DNA of 47,221 nucleotides, taken from an uncultured Collinsella sp. GTDB taxonomy: Bacteria > Actinomycetota > Coriobacteriia > Coriobacteriales > Coriobacteriaceae. The stretch lies in assembly GCA_902470365.1 (NCBI GenBank), contig CABRFZ010000018.1, positions 1-47,221 on the forward strand, read 5' to 3'. Position numbers and translations under genes: made by a program. Below, one piece after another: positions 1 through 8,172 of the stretch. Under the pieces are notes generated by a model. That model did not search any database. It had not been told where the DNA came from and saw only the letters and a program-made list of their open reading frames with translations. The stretch's first letter is position 1, and every line of letters begins with the position of its first letter.

Positions 1-35
1 TCGGCATAGAGCTGCGCGATTTTGGTGCGGTTCAC
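1..35 (-). CDS. 5' end of a gene leaving the window, possibly asparagine-tRNA ligase
   Basis: Only the first 11 codons are inside the window. A GTG start at 35-33 on the minus strand is preceded by a GGGAGG ribosome-binding site with normal spacing. The visible residues are MNRTKIAQLYA. An N-terminus with R-T-x-I-x-x-L-Y is typical of actinobacterial and clostridial asparaginyl-tRNA synthetases, which is the basis of the tentative name. Too little is visible to exclude another protein. It lies downstream of the minus-strand PTS IIA gene but is separated from it by a terminator-like hairpin. Confidence 0.35.
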   Translation of the reverse strand, partial: MNRTKIAQLYA

Positions 36-148
36 GTATCCTCCCATAACGGTTGAATGATAGTTATCCATACAGTTCGATATTCTAGCAGCTCGGCTCA
101 TTTGAGCTATACAGATAAAGCATTGGCGGGATGGTTTTTCAAACGAAA

Positions 149-179
149 AGCGCCCGCGGCCAAATGGTCGCGGGCGCTT
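149..179 (-). terminator. Terminator of the PTS IIA gene
   Basis: A ten-base-pair G+C-rich stem (AGCGCCCGCG with CGCGGGCGCT) with a ten-base loop lies about 40 bp past the stop of the minus-strand IIA gene. On the minus strand it is followed by a T-rich run (TTTCGTTTGAAAAA). It would separate the IIA gene from the next minus-strand gene. Confidence 0.75.
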
Positions 180-216
180 GACGAGGTGCCTTTTGGCTGT
201 GTGGCGTGGGGCCTGG

Positions 217-780
217 CTACTTGGTCTTGGCAACCAGCAGCGGGTCGCCAAGCTTGACGAGCGGGTTGCCGCCGATAAGCGTTCCGGACTCGCCGACATG
301 GTCGATGCTCTTAAGACGATCGAGCTCGGAGACGATGACGGTCACGATGTCCTCGTGACCAGCGGCCTTAATGGCCTCGCGGTCGAAGCTGATGAGCGGC
401 TGGCCTGCCTTGACCACATCGCCCATCTCGACAAAGCGGGCAAAACCCTTGCCGTTCATTTCCACGGTGCCCAGGCCAACATGGATGAACACGCGCAGGC
501 CGTCCTCGGTGATCATGCCGATGGAGTGGTTGGTGACAGTGGTGGCACCGATGCGGCCGTTGGCGGGCGCATAGATGGTGCCGGTAATGGGCTCGATGCC
601 ATAGCCCTGGCCAAGCATGCCCGAGGCGATCGTCTCGTCGGGAACCTCGTTCAGGTTGACGAGCACGCCGTTGACGGGGGCATAGATGACGCCTTCGCGG
701 GTAGCGAAGCTTGCTGCGGGCGGAACGGACGCCTCGCCGGTCGAGGTGAAGGTGGACTTAAGCGAATCGAGCAGACCCAT
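217..780 (-). CDS. PTS glucose-type IIA component (Crr-like)
   Basis: 187 residues, the normal length for a free-standing IIA of the glucose family. Such proteins take phosphate from HPr on one histidine and pass it to an IIB domain. They act in the cytoplasm and often also regulate other uptake systems. The two active-site histidines are visible: His85 in TNHSI and His100 in VFIHVGLGTVEMNGKGF, which matches the family signature. The ATG at 780 is chosen over an upstream in-frame start at 861 because TTGGAGG lies just before it and the homologous region begins soon after. No IIB or IIC gene is adjacent; the only IIC in the window is at 35171. A LacI-type palindrome upstream (827-840) suggests sugar-dependent control. 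Confidence 0.9.
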   Translation of the reverse strand: MGLLDSLKSTFTSTGEASVPPAASFATREGVIYAPVNGVLVNLNEVPDETIASGMLGQGYGIEPITGTIYAPANGRIGATTVTNHSIGMITEDGLRVFIHVGLGTVEMNGKGFARFVEMGDVVKAGQPLISFDREAIKAAGHEDIVTVIVSELDRLKSIDHVGESGTLIGGNPLVKLGDPLLVAKTK

Positions 781-826
781 AGTTGCCTCCAACTTAAATA
801 GGCGCATATCGCGCGTTTGGTTTGCC

Positions 827-840
827 GGAAACGTTTCACA
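827..840. promoter_or_regulatory. Candidate LacI/CcpA-type operator
   Basis: GGAAACGTTTCACA contains the perfect palindrome GAAACGTTTC with the central CG typical of LacI-family and catabolite-responsive sites. It lies 47 bp upstream of the IIA start. On the minus strand a possible -35 (TTGACC, 861-856) lies 17 bp before the site, so a bound protein would cover the -10 region. Confidence 0.5.
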
Positions 841-1023
841 TGTGTTTCGCGGCTTGGTCAACGCCCCTATTCTACGCTGCTCAACGATACCTCTGAACTG
901 GGATTATGTGATATATCAGTTGAAGGGAAACTTATTGCCGGAGTGTTTCTGCGCCACGGGTTCAAGTGGGGTACGCTTGAAGGCGAAAAACAAGGGCGCA
1001 TAATTTGCGCGAAGGGAGCACAT

Positions 1024-1923
1024 ATGATTGTCGAGAACCATGCGCTGTGGGGCGAGGAGTCGACCGAGGATTATCCGGCGACGTTTACGTATTTGGGTGC
1101 CGAGCCGTTGCCCGATAAACCGAATGGCCGCCGCCCCGCGGTGATTATCTGTGGCGGAGGTGCGTTTACGCATATCGCTCCGCATGAGCAGGATCCTGTG
1201 GCGTTTGCGTTTTTGGATCACGGTTACCAGGCCTTTGTGCTCAACTATGTCACGAGTTCTACGGGTGACGTGAGCTTTCCGCACCCCCAGGCAGATCTTG
1301 CCAAGATGGTCGCCACGGTGCGCGCCAACGCCGACGAGTGGCATGTCGATCCTAAGCGCGTGTGCGTCGTGGGATTCTCGGCGGGCGGCATGATCTGTGC
1401 CTCGCTGGCAACGCAATGGAAGACCGGCCCCTTTGCGGCACTTGCCGGGGCGCGTCCGGACGACATTCGTCCCGATGCCGTGGTGCTGGGCTATCCATTG
1501 CTCGACTTTGCCTATGTGCGCGACATGCAGACGCGCGATCCGCGCATTGACTTGCGTGTGCCCAAGACGGGCGGCAAGACGGGGCGCGATTTGCTCAACG
1601 ACTACCTGTCGATGGTGACGGGCGGCGAGGCAACTGACGAGCATCTGGCCGACATCTGCCCCACCACGCATGTTTCGCGTCAGATGCCACCGACCTTTGT
1701 GTGGGGCGTGTCCGACGACAAGACGGCGCCGATCGCGCAGGTCTACCCGTTTGCGCAGCGCATGGCCGAGGAGGGCGTTGCATGCGAGATGCACGTCTTC
1801 GACCAGGGTGGTCATGGCCTTTCGCTCGGCAACGCCAACACCGCGGTCGACAACGAGGACAAGCAGGTTTCCGTCCGTCCCTGGATCCGCCTGGCCTTCC
1901 GCTTCCTCGAGCGCCATCTGTAA
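1024..1923 (+). CDS. Alpha/beta hydrolase, esterase/lipase (BD-FAE-like)
   Basis: 299 residues. The oxyanion-hole segment ICGGGAFTH (about 42-50), the nucleophile elbow GFSAGG with Ser119, an Asp in GVSDDKTAP and a late His in QGGHGLSLG give a complete Ser-Asp-His triad of the alpha/beta hydrolase fold. Close relatives cleave acyl or acetyl esters, often on plant-polymer fragments, but the substrate cannot be read from sequence. No signal peptide is visible, so it is probably cytoplasmic. The ATG at 1024 follows GAAGGGAG; the longer open frame upstream of it lacks homology and a ribosome-binding site. The gene is divergent from the PTS IIA gene and is followed by a palindromic repeat at 1953. 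Confidence 0.85.
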   Translation: MIVENHALWGEESTEDYPATFTYLGAEPLPDKPNGRRPAVIICGGGAFTHIAPHEQDPVAFAFLDHGYQAFVLNYVTSSTGDVSFPHPQADLAKMVATVRANADEWHVDPKRVCVVGFSAGGMICASLATQWKTGPFAALAGARPDDIRPDAVVLGYPLLDFAYVRDMQTRDPRIDLRVPKTGGKTGRDLLNDYLSMVTGGEATDEHLADICPTTHVSRQMPPTFVWGVSDDKTAPIAQVYPFAQRMAEEGVACEMHVFDQGGHGLSLGNANTAVDNEDKQVSVRPWIRLAFRFLERHL

Positions 1924-1952
1924 GAGTCCCGGCATCCAAGCCCTTCAATAAC

Positions 1953-2015
1953 TTGCGGTGAAATAGTTCCTATCTGGGGCATCAACCAGCCCATCCAGGA
2001 ACTATTCCACCGCAA
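1953..2015. repeat. Long palindromic repeat, copy 1
   Basis: A near-perfect inverted repeat: TTGCGGTGAAATAGTTCCT pairs with AGGAACTATTCCACCGCAA around a loop of about 25 bases. It lies about 30 bp after the hydrolase stop codon. The same stem sequence occurs at 6091-6155, also just after a stop codon, with a different loop. It may act as a transcript end or be a REP-type element. Confidence 0.85.
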
Positions 2016-2036
2016 CTTCGTTTTTGATGCCCCGTC

Positions 2037-2245
2037 CGGAAACTGCGCCCCAGTTTTGCCTTTCAAGGTGGGACGCAGTTTCCCATAGGGCCTCGACTGG
2101 GAAAGCGCGTCCCGTTTCGAGCGGGGATTCCGGGATGCATTTTCCGTAAGAGGCCTGTTTGGGAAACCATATCCCGTTTCGAGCCGGAATTCTGGGATGT
2201 AGTTTCCCCGAGAGGCCTCATCGGGAAACTATGGCCCTGAACTCT
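2037..2245. repeat. Tandem array of 62-bp palindromic units (about 3.3 copies)
   Basis: Units begin with GGAAA or GGGAAA at 2037, 2099, 2161 and 2223, exactly 62 bp apart; the last is truncated. The clearest unit (2161-2210) folds as GGGAAAC-ATCCC paired with GGGAT-GTTTCCC around a loop containing GTTTCGAGC. Units two and three share the linker AGAGGCCT. Together with the palindrome at 1953 this fills most of the 472 bp between the hydrolase and feoAB. No coding sequence is supported here. Confidence 0.85.
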
Positions 2246-2276
2246 CCTGCCTGTCCCCATTGCAGCAATCTGTCGA

Positions 2277-2306
2277 TTGAACATCGTTGTATGTTCGCGC
2301 TATCAT
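2277..2306 (+). promoter_or_regulatory. Candidate feoAB promoter
   Basis: TTGAAC (2277-2282) and TATCAT (2301-2306) are 18 bp apart. The -35 overlaps one arm of the palindrome GAACAT-N6-ATGTTC (2279-2296), which could itself be an operator. Confidence 0.55.
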
Positions 2307-2319
2307 GCATGGTTAAATT

Positions 2320-2348
2320 GGTTAGCCATGGCAAACGGTTAGCCATGG
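2320..2348 (+). promoter_or_regulatory. Candidate metal-repressor operator, two direct repeats
   Basis: GGTTAGCCATGG occurs twice, at 2320-2331 and 2337-2348. The first sits in the near-palindrome GTTAGCCATGGCAAAC. Position just downstream of the feoAB -10, and resemblance to GGTTAG-type sites of DtxR-family iron and manganese repressors, suggest metal-dependent repression. The repressor gene is not in the window. Confidence 0.5.
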
Positions 2349-2395
2349 TGAACATAAATGCAACGCCCTGTGGGCGCCGGGGGAGGAGCACGGAC

Positions 2396-4756
2396 GTGAG
2401 GCTCGATACACTCGAGATTGGAAAGGACGCTGTTGTCGCATCGGTGGCATCGGACGACCAGGCGCTTCGACAGCATATTTTGGACATGGGCCTAACGCCG
2501 GGCACCGAAGTCACCATGATGAAGTACGCCCCCATGGGCGACCCGCTCGAGATTCGCCTGCGTGGCTACGAGCTGACGCTGCGCAAGGACGATGCCGCAC
2601 GCATTGAGCTCGTGGATGTGCACGACACCGATACCGGCCCGCGCGCTAACGCCGCAATCGGCACGACGGAGCATCCGGCACTCGGCGAGGGGACGTATTC
2701 ACCCCGTGCTGCCAAGACGGCCGTGCCCGAGGGCGCACCGCTGCATTTTGCCCTTGCCGGTAACCAAAACTGCGGCAAGACCACGCTGTTCAACCAGCTT
2801 ACGGGCTCCAACCAGCACGTCGGTAACTTTCCCGGCGTGACGGTCGACCGCAAGGACGGCACTATCCGTAACCACCCCGAGGCGAGCGTTACCGACCTGC
2901 CCGGCATCTATTCGCTGTCGCCGTACACAGGCGAAGAGGTCGTGAGCCGTCAGTTCATCCTCGACGAGCGCCCCGACGCCATCATCGATATCATCGACGC
3001 CACCAACATCGAACGTAACCTGTACCTGACGCTGCAGCTTATGGAGCTCGACCGCCCCATGGTCATCGCGCTCAACATGATGGACGAGGTGACGGCCAAC
3101 GGCGGCGCCGTGGACGTCAACCTGCTCGAGAGCCTGTTGGGCGTGCCCGTTGTCCCCATTAGCGCTGCCCGCAACGAGGGTATCGGCGAGCTGGTGGATC
3201 ATGCCTTGCACGTGGCGCGGTTCCGCGAGCGCCCCGGTCGCCTGGACTTCTGTGCGCCCGATGGCTCGGACGGCGGTGCACTGCATCGCTGCATCCACGG
3301 CATTGCCAACCTTATCGAGGACCATGCCGTGACGGCGCACATCCCGGTGCGCTTTGCGGCGACCAAGCTAGTTGAGGGCGACGAGCTGGTGACCGAGGCA
3401 CTTCACCTGGATCGCAACGAGCTCGACGCCATCGAGCACATCATTACCCAGATGGAGGGCGAGGCCGGCACCGACCGCCTGTCCGCGCTGGCCGACATGC
3501 GCTTTAGCTTTATCGGCGACGTGTGCGGGCGCTGTGTCGTCAAGCCGCACGAGAGCCGCGAGCACGTGCGCTCCGTCAAGATCGACCGCATCCTGACGGG
3601 TCGCTACACGGCCATTCCGGCGTTCCTGGTGATCATGGGCCTCGTCTTTTGGCTGACGTTTGGCGTGATCGGCGCGGCGTTGCAGGGACTCATGGAGGAC
3701 GGTATCGCTGCTATCATCGCCTCGGCCGATGCGGGCCTCAAGGCGTTCGGAACCAACGACGTGGTGCGCTCGCTTGCTGTCGACGGCGTGCTTACGGGCG
3801 TGGGCAGCGTGCTGACCTTCCTGCCGATTATCGTCGTGCTCTTCTTGTTCCTCTCCATTCTGGAAGACTCCGGGTACATGGCGCGCGTGGCCTTTGTCAT
3901 GGATAAGGTACTGCGTCGCTTTGGCCTGTCGGGCCGCAGCTTTGTGCCCATGCTCGTCGGTTTTGGCTGCACCGTGCCGGCTATCATGTCGACCCGTACA
4001 CTCCCATCCGAGCACGACCGTAAGATGACGGTCATGCTCACGCCGTTTATGAGCTGCTCGGCCAAGTTGCCGGTCTACGGACTGCTGTGCGGGGCGTTTT
4101 TCCCGCAGGCGACAGTTCCTGCCATGGTCTCGCTCTATCTGATTGGTATTGCGGTTGGTTGCATCGCGGCTTTGGTGCTCAACCGTACGGCATTTAAGGG
4201 CGACCCGGTGCCGTTTATCATGGAGCTCCCCAATTACCGCCTGCCAAGCGTCAAGACGACGGTGATGCTGGCATGGGATAAGGCCAAGGACTTTATTACC
4301 AAAGCCTTTACCATTATCTTTGCCGCTACGGTGGTCATCTGGTTCCTGCAGACGTTCGATATCCGCTTTAACGTGGTCGCCGACCAGTCGCAAAGCCTGC
4401 TTGCCGGTCTGGGTAGCATCATCGCGCCGGTGTTGGCCCCGCTCGGCTTTGGCGACTGGCGCGCCTCGACGGCGCTCGTCACGGGGCTCATTGCCAAGGA
4501 GAGCGTCATCTCGACGCTCACGGTGCTTTTGGGCGCAACGTCGCCCGCGGCGCTGTCGACCATGTTTTCGCCGTTTACCGCCTACGTGTTCTTGGTCTTT
4601 ACGTTGCTGTACCCGCCTTGTGTGGCGGCAATCGGCGCCGTCAAGAGCGAGTTGGGCGCGCGCTATGCCGTGGCTGTATTCGCGTTTCAGGTCGCCGTTG
4701 CCTGGATCGTGGCGTTTGTCGTGCATTCGGCGGGCATATTGCTGGGGTTGGCTTAG
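2396..4756 (+). CDS. feoB: Fused FeoA-FeoB ferrous iron transporter
   Basis: 786 residues. Residues about 3-75 form a FeoA-like SH3 domain (LDTLEIG through HILDMGLTPGTEV). A G-protein domain follows with G1 GNQNCGKT near 121, the switch segment FPGVTVDRK, G3 DLPG, G4 NMMD and G5 SAARNEG. From about residue 400 to the end are membrane helices with the FeoB Cys-containing segments GFGCTVPAI and SCSAKLPVY. The protein imports Fe(II) across the inner membrane. GTG at 2396 is chosen because GGGGGAGGAG precedes it and the FeoA domain starts at residue 3; the open frame extends to 2159 only through repeat DNA. A terminator at 4798 ends the unit. Confidence 0.93.
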   Translation: MRLDTLEIGKDAVVASVASDDQALRQHILDMGLTPGTEVTMMKYAPMGDPLEIRLRGYELTLRKDDAARIELVDVHDTDTGPRANAAIGTTEHPALGEGTYSPRAAKTAVPEGAPLHFALAGNQNCGKTTLFNQLTGSNQHVGNFPGVTVDRKDGTIRNHPEASVTDLPGIYSLSPYTGEEVVSRQFILDERPDAIIDIIDATNIERNLYLTLQLMELDRPMVIALNMMDEVTANGGAVDVNLLESLLGVPVVPISAARNEGIGELVDHALHVARFRERPGRLDFCAPDGSDGGALHRCIHGIANLIEDHAVTAHIPVRFAATKLVEGDELVTEALHLDRNELDAIEHIITQMEGEAGTDRLSALADMRFSFIGDVCGRCVVKPHESREHVRSVKIDRILTGRYTAIPAFLVIMGLVFWLTFGVIGAALQGLMEDGIAAIIASADAGLKAFGTNDVVRSLAVDGVLTGVGSVLTFLPIIVVLFLFLSILEDSGYMARVAFVMDKVLRRFGLSGRSFVPMLVGFGCTVPAIMSTRTLPSEHDRKMTVMLTPFMSCSAKLPVYGLLCGAFFPQATVPAMVSLYLIGIAVGCIAALVLNRTAFKGDPVPFIMELPNYRLPSVKTTVMLAWDKAKDFITKAFTIIFAATVVIWFLQTFDIRFNVVADQSQSLLAGLGSIIAPVLAPLGFGDWRASTALVTGLIAKESVISTLTVLLGATSPAALSTMFSPFTAYVFLVFTLLYPPCVAAIGAVKSELGARYAVAVFAFQVAVAWIVAFVVHSAGILLGLA

Positions 4757-4797
4757 TTATGAATTGACGGCGCAACCTCTGTGTATCGAATTGTTTT

Positions 4798-4835
4798 CGG
4801 CCCCGCATCTGTACTGACGGATGCGGGGCCGTTGC
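4798..4835 (+). terminator. Terminator after feoAB
   Basis: A perfect 12-bp stem, CGGCCCCGCATC with GATGCGGGGCCG, with a 10-base loop and a short TTGC tail. It lies 40 bp past the feoAB stop. Its right arm overlaps the spacer of the next promoter. Confidence 0.75.
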
Positions 4836-4843
4836 TATATAAT
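4814..4843 (+). promoter_or_regulatory. Candidate promoter of the MFS gene
   Basis: CTGACG (4814-4819) and a perfect TATAAT (4838-4843) are 18 bp apart. The promoter is embedded in the feoAB terminator stem, so upstream transcription and initiation here may interfere. Confidence 0.55.
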
Positions 4844-4876
4844 CGCCTCCGCTCAAAACGATTGGAGACGTTATAT

Positions 4877-6073
4877 ATGACTCAGACAAGGCAAGACGGC
4901 ATCACGCTCAAGCAGTGGCTCCCACTCGTCGGGCTCACCTGCTGTGCGTTCGTGTTCAACACGTCGGAGTTTATGCCCATCGGCCTTTTGACTGATATCG
5001 CCGCGTCGTTCTCGCTTACCGAGGCCCAAGCTGGCATCATGATCTCGGTCTATGCCTGGGGCGTCATGCTGCTGTCGTTGCCGCTCATGGTGTTTGCCTC
5101 GCGCTTCGAGTTCAAGCGGATGCTGCTGGGCGTGCTTGCCGTGTTCTCGCTCGGCCAGTTCCTGTCCGCCGTGGCGCCCACCTATCCCATCCTGGTCTGC
5201 GCGCGCCTGGTGGTCGCTTGCGCGCATGCCGTGTTCTGGTCGGTCGCTTCGATTATGGCCTCGCGCCTGGTCGACACGCGCCACGGCGCGCTCGCCATCA
5301 GCATGATCGCCACGGGCTCTTCCATCGCACAGATCTTCGGCCTGCCGCTCGGCCGCGCCATTGGCCTGGCCGTGGGCTGGCGTATGACGTTTGCCGTGGT
5401 CGGGGGCCTCTCAGCCATCGCGGTCGTCTACCAGGCAACGGTGTTCCCGGCCATGCCGACGGGTGAGCGCTTTACTGTCAAACAGCTGCCCGAGCTGCTC
5501 AAGAACCCGCTCCTCATCGCGCTCTACGCAGTCACGGTCTTCATGGCGACCGGCTATTACGCAAGCTACAGCTATATCGAGCCCTTCCTGGCGCAGGTCG
5601 CGCACGTCGATGCGGGCGCCATTACCATGACGCTGACGGCGTTTGGCTGCTCTGGTTTGCTCGGAAGCTGGCTGTTTGGCCGCCTGTTCGATGGGCATCG
5701 CTTCCCGTTCTTGGCTATCACGCTCTCCGGCGTGCCGGTGGCCCTGCTGCTCATGGGGCCGGCCGCATCGTCGCTCGTGACAGTGCTTGCCGTCTGCGCA
5801 CTGTGGGGTTGCTGCGCCACGGCCTTTAACGTGGCGTTTCAGGCCGAGCTCATCAAGCACACGCCGACAGATTCGTCGGCCGTCGCCATGTCGATCTTCT
5901 CGGGCCTGTTCAACCTGGGGATCGGCACCGGTACGGCGATCGGCGGCGCCGTGGTGTCGGGCCCCGGTATCGCCTGGATCGGCTACGCGGGCGGTGCGAT
6001 CGCCGTCGTGGGCGTCATCCTCGCCATCACCGTGCTGTTTCCGGCCATACGTCGCGCCAAGCCCGTCGCCTAG
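4877..6073 (+). CDS. MFS exporter, sugar-efflux (SotB/AraJ-like) type
   Basis: 398 residues, almost entirely hydrophobic, with the spacing expected for 12 membrane helices. The N-terminal NTSEFMPIGLL and the following SLTEAQAGIMISVYAWGVM are typical of the DHA1 branch that includes SotB and AraJ, proton-driven exporters of sugars or drugs. The substrate is not deducible. The ATG at 4877 follows TTGGAGACG; the open frame upstream to 4781 runs through the terminator and is not coding. The gene stands alone, and the second copy of the long palindrome follows its stop by 17 bp. Confidence 0.85.
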   Translation: MTQTRQDGITLKQWLPLVGLTCCAFVFNTSEFMPIGLLTDIAASFSLTEAQAGIMISVYAWGVMLLSLPLMVFASRFEFKRMLLGVLAVFSLGQFLSAVAPTYPILVCARLVVACAHAVFWSVASIMASRLVDTRHGALAISMIATGSSIAQIFGLPLGRAIGLAVGWRMTFAVVGGLSAIAVVYQATVFPAMPTGERFTVKQLPELLKNPLLIALYAVTVFMATGYYASYSYIEPFLAQVAHVDAGAITMTLTAFGCSGLLGSWLFGRLFDGHRFPFLAITLSGVPVALLLMGPAASSLVTVLAVCALWGCCATAFNVAFQAELIKHTPTDSSAVAMSIFSGLFNLGIGTGTAIGGAVVSGPGIAWIGYAGGAIAVVGVILAITVLFPAIRRAKPVA

Positions 6074-6090
6074 CCACATCCTCCTCATCA

Positions 6091-6160
6091 GTTGCGGTGG
6101 AATAGTTCCTGTTTAAGGCCTCTGAAGGTCCAAGCAGGAACTATTCCACCGCAACTTATT
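6091..6160. repeat. Long palindromic repeat, copy 2, possible terminator
   Basis: Perfect 21-bp arms at 6091-6111 and 6135-6155, beginning GTTGCGGTGGAATAGTTCC, around a 23-base loop. The arms match those of the repeat at 1953; the loops differ. It is followed by TTATTTTG and lies directly after the MFS stop codon, so it could end that transcript. Confidence 0.88.
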
Positions 6161-6227
6161 TTGGGGAAGAGGATACAAGCCGGGCATACAATGGATGTCG
6201 TTGTGTTGCGCTTACCGGGAGGTTGCT

Positions 6228-7604
6228 ATGTGGGCATACGAGACGACGTTCTATCAGATCTATCCGCTGGGCTTTTGCGGAGCTCCGCGCGAAAACGCCG
6301 CCTCCGTTGCCGAGGAAGAGCTCGCCCAGGCTGCCGATGCCACAGCTAGCCCCGATGCCCCCATCATGAAGATTGCCCAATGGGCCGACTACCTGCAGGA
6401 ACTCGGTATTGGAGCTGTGCTCATCAATCCGCCGCTCGAGTCTGATAGCCACGGTTACGACACGCGCAGCCTGCGCCATATCGACCGCCGCCTGGGTGGG
6501 GATGCCGACTTTGCCGCCGTATGCGACACGCTGCATGCCCACGGCATCCGTGTGGTGCTCGACGCCGTCTTCAACCACGTCGGTCGCGGCTTTTGGGCCT
6601 TCCGCGATGTGCAGGAGCGTAAGTGGGACTCGCCCTACAAGGATTGGTTCCACATTAGCTTTGACGGCGACTCCTGCTATGGCGATGGCTTTTGGTATGA
6701 GGGCTGGGAAGGCCATTTTGAGCTTGTGAAGCTCAACCTGCAAAATCCCGCTGTGGTCGATTACCTGCTCGAGTCTGTGCACCGTTGGGCCGAGGTCTTT
6801 GGCGTCGACGGCCTGCGCCTGGACGTTGCCTATATGCTCGACCGCGACTTTATGCGCCGCCTGCACGTCTTTACCCGTGAGCTCAAGCCCGACTTTGTGC
6901 TGATCGGCGAGACGCTCCACGGCGACTACAATCAGATCGTAAACGACGAGATGCTCGACTCCTGCACCAACTACGAGTGCTACAAGGGCCTGCACTCCAG
7001 CTTTAACTCGGTCAACATGTTCGAGATCGCCCATTCGTTGCACCGTCAGTTTGGCGGTGACCCGTGGTGCATCTACCGCGGCAAGCATTTGCTGTCGTTT
7101 GTCGACAACCACGATGTGCCGCGCCTGGCGAGCATCCTTACCGACAAGTCCTGCCTGCGCCCCGCCTATGGCATGCTGTTTGGCATGCCGGGCATTCCGT
7201 GCATCTACTATGGCAGCGAGTGGGGGATTCCTGGCGAAAAGGGCGGCCCCGATGGCGACTGGGCGCTGCGACCTGCGCTCGATGAGCCTGCGCCCAACGA
7301 GCTGACGGCCTTCATCACGCAGCTCACGCACCTTCGCTCGGCCGACGACGCGGCCGCCCGTGCTCTCAACTACGGTGCCTATCGCAACGTGGTGATCCAG
7401 AACAAGCAGCTGCTATTCGAGCGCGCCTGCGATGACGCGACGGTGCTCGTGGCGGTCAACGCCGTGAACGAGCCCTATACCTTTGGAGCCGGCGAGCTCA
7501 ACGGCTCCTTCGTCGACCTGCTTGCCGACGATGCGCCCACGGTCGAGCTGACGGGTGCCCTTGAGCTTGCGCCCTACGAGGTGCGTTATCTGCTGAGGGC
7601 CTAG
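6228..7604 (+). CDS. GH13 alpha-glucosidase / maltodextrin-degrading enzyme
   Basis: 458 residues, a compact GH13 enzyme without N-terminal starch-binding or signal sequences, so probably cytoplasmic. All four conserved regions are present: DAVFNH (112-117), DGLRLDV with nucleophile Asp199, LIGETLHG with acid/base Glu228, and FVDNHD with Asp293. It should hydrolyse alpha-glucosidic bonds in maltodextrins or related oligosaccharides taken up by the cell. The ATG at 6228 has GGGAGG seven bases upstream. The following gene starts 3 bp after its stop, suggesting a two-gene unit. Confidence 0.9.
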   Translation: MWAYETTFYQIYPLGFCGAPRENAASVAEEELAQAADATASPDAPIMKIAQWADYLQELGIGAVLINPPLESDSHGYDTRSLRHIDRRLGGDADFAAVCDTLHAHGIRVVLDAVFNHVGRGFWAFRDVQERKWDSPYKDWFHISFDGDSCYGDGFWYEGWEGHFELVKLNLQNPAVVDYLLESVHRWAEVFGVDGLRLDVAYMLDRDFMRRLHVFTRELKPDFVLIGETLHGDYNQIVNDEMLDSCTNYECYKGLHSSFNSVNMFEIAHSLHRQFGGDPWCIYRGKHLLSFVDNHDVPRLASILTDKSCLRPAYGMLFGMPGIPCIYYGSEWGIPGEKGGPDGDWALRPALDEPAPNELTAFITQLTHLRSADDAAARALNYGAYRNVVIQNKQLLFERACDDATVLVAVNAVNEPYTFGAGELNGSFVDLLADDAPTVELTGALELAPYEVRYLLRA

Positions 7605-7607
7605 GCC

Positions 7608-8171
7608 ATGGCTGCGTCCGACGAGGGCTATCAACATATTGAGCATGGGTTTGAGCCCGTGTTCGACCAGCGCTCGCGCGTTTTGGTGCTTGGGTCGTTT
7701 CCCTCGGTGCTTTCGCGCGCCAATGCCTTTTATTACGGCAACCCCCAGAACCGCTTTTGGCGCGTGATGGCTGTGTGCCTCGGTATGCCTGTGCCGCCCA
7801 ACGAGGGCGATCCTTTGGCAAGCGGTGAGCCCGCGACGCTCGATGCCTCCATTGCCGCCAAGCGGGCCATGCTGCTGAACGGCGGCGCGGCCCTGTGGGA
7901 TGTGGTCGAGAGCTGCGACATTAAGGGCTCGAGCGACGCGAGCATCCGCAACGTTGTGCCGGCACATATCGAGCGCATTACCGATGCCGCGTCGATCGAG
8001 GTCGTTGTCTGTAACGGCGGTACGGCAGGGCGACTCTACAAACGCTACTTGCAAGATCGGACGGGGTTGCCCGCCGTCGTCCTGCCCTCGACAAGTCCTG
8101 CCAATGCCGCCTGGCGCCTGGAGCGGCTTGTTGAGCGGTGGCACGAAGCCGTTGACTGGGCTGTTATTTAA
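7608..8171 (+). CDS. DNA-deoxyinosine glycosylase (uracil-DNA glycosylase superfamily)
   Basis: 187 residues. The N-terminal block GSFPSVLSRA followed by FYYGNPQNRFWRVM, the central LNGGAALWDVVESC, and the late LPSTSPANA match the family annotated as DNA-deoxyinosine glycosylase, which removes deaminated bases such as hypoxanthine and uracil. The STSPAN segment occupies the place of the HPSP-type DNA-binding motif of the superfamily. It starts 3 bp after the GH13 gene with only a weak GAGGG site, so it may be translationally coupled to it; there is no obvious functional link. It converges with the minus-strand gene at 8173, leaving one base between stops. Confidence 0.8.
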   Translation: MAASDEGYQHIEHGFEPVFDQRSRVLVLGSFPSVLSRANAFYYGNPQNRFWRVMAVCLGMPVPPNEGDPLASGEPATLDASIAAKRAMLLNGGAALWDVVESCDIKGSSDASIRNVVPAHIERITDAASIEVVVCNGGTAGRLYKRYLQDRTGLPAVVLPSTSPANAAWRLERLVERWHEAVDWAVI

Positions 8172-8172
8172 T

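Noticed and set aside
817..1023. Longer start for the alpha/beta hydrolase
   Set aside because: The extra residues overlap the divergent promoter and operator, and ATG 1024 has the only good ribosome-binding site.
2037..2245. CRISPR array
   Set aside because: Repeats are adjacent without spacers, are palindromic and diverged; no cas gene is present.
2159..2395. N-terminal extension of FeoAB from 2159
   Set aside because: It runs through the 62-bp repeats and the promoter; a good GTG start with ribosome-binding site lies at 2396.
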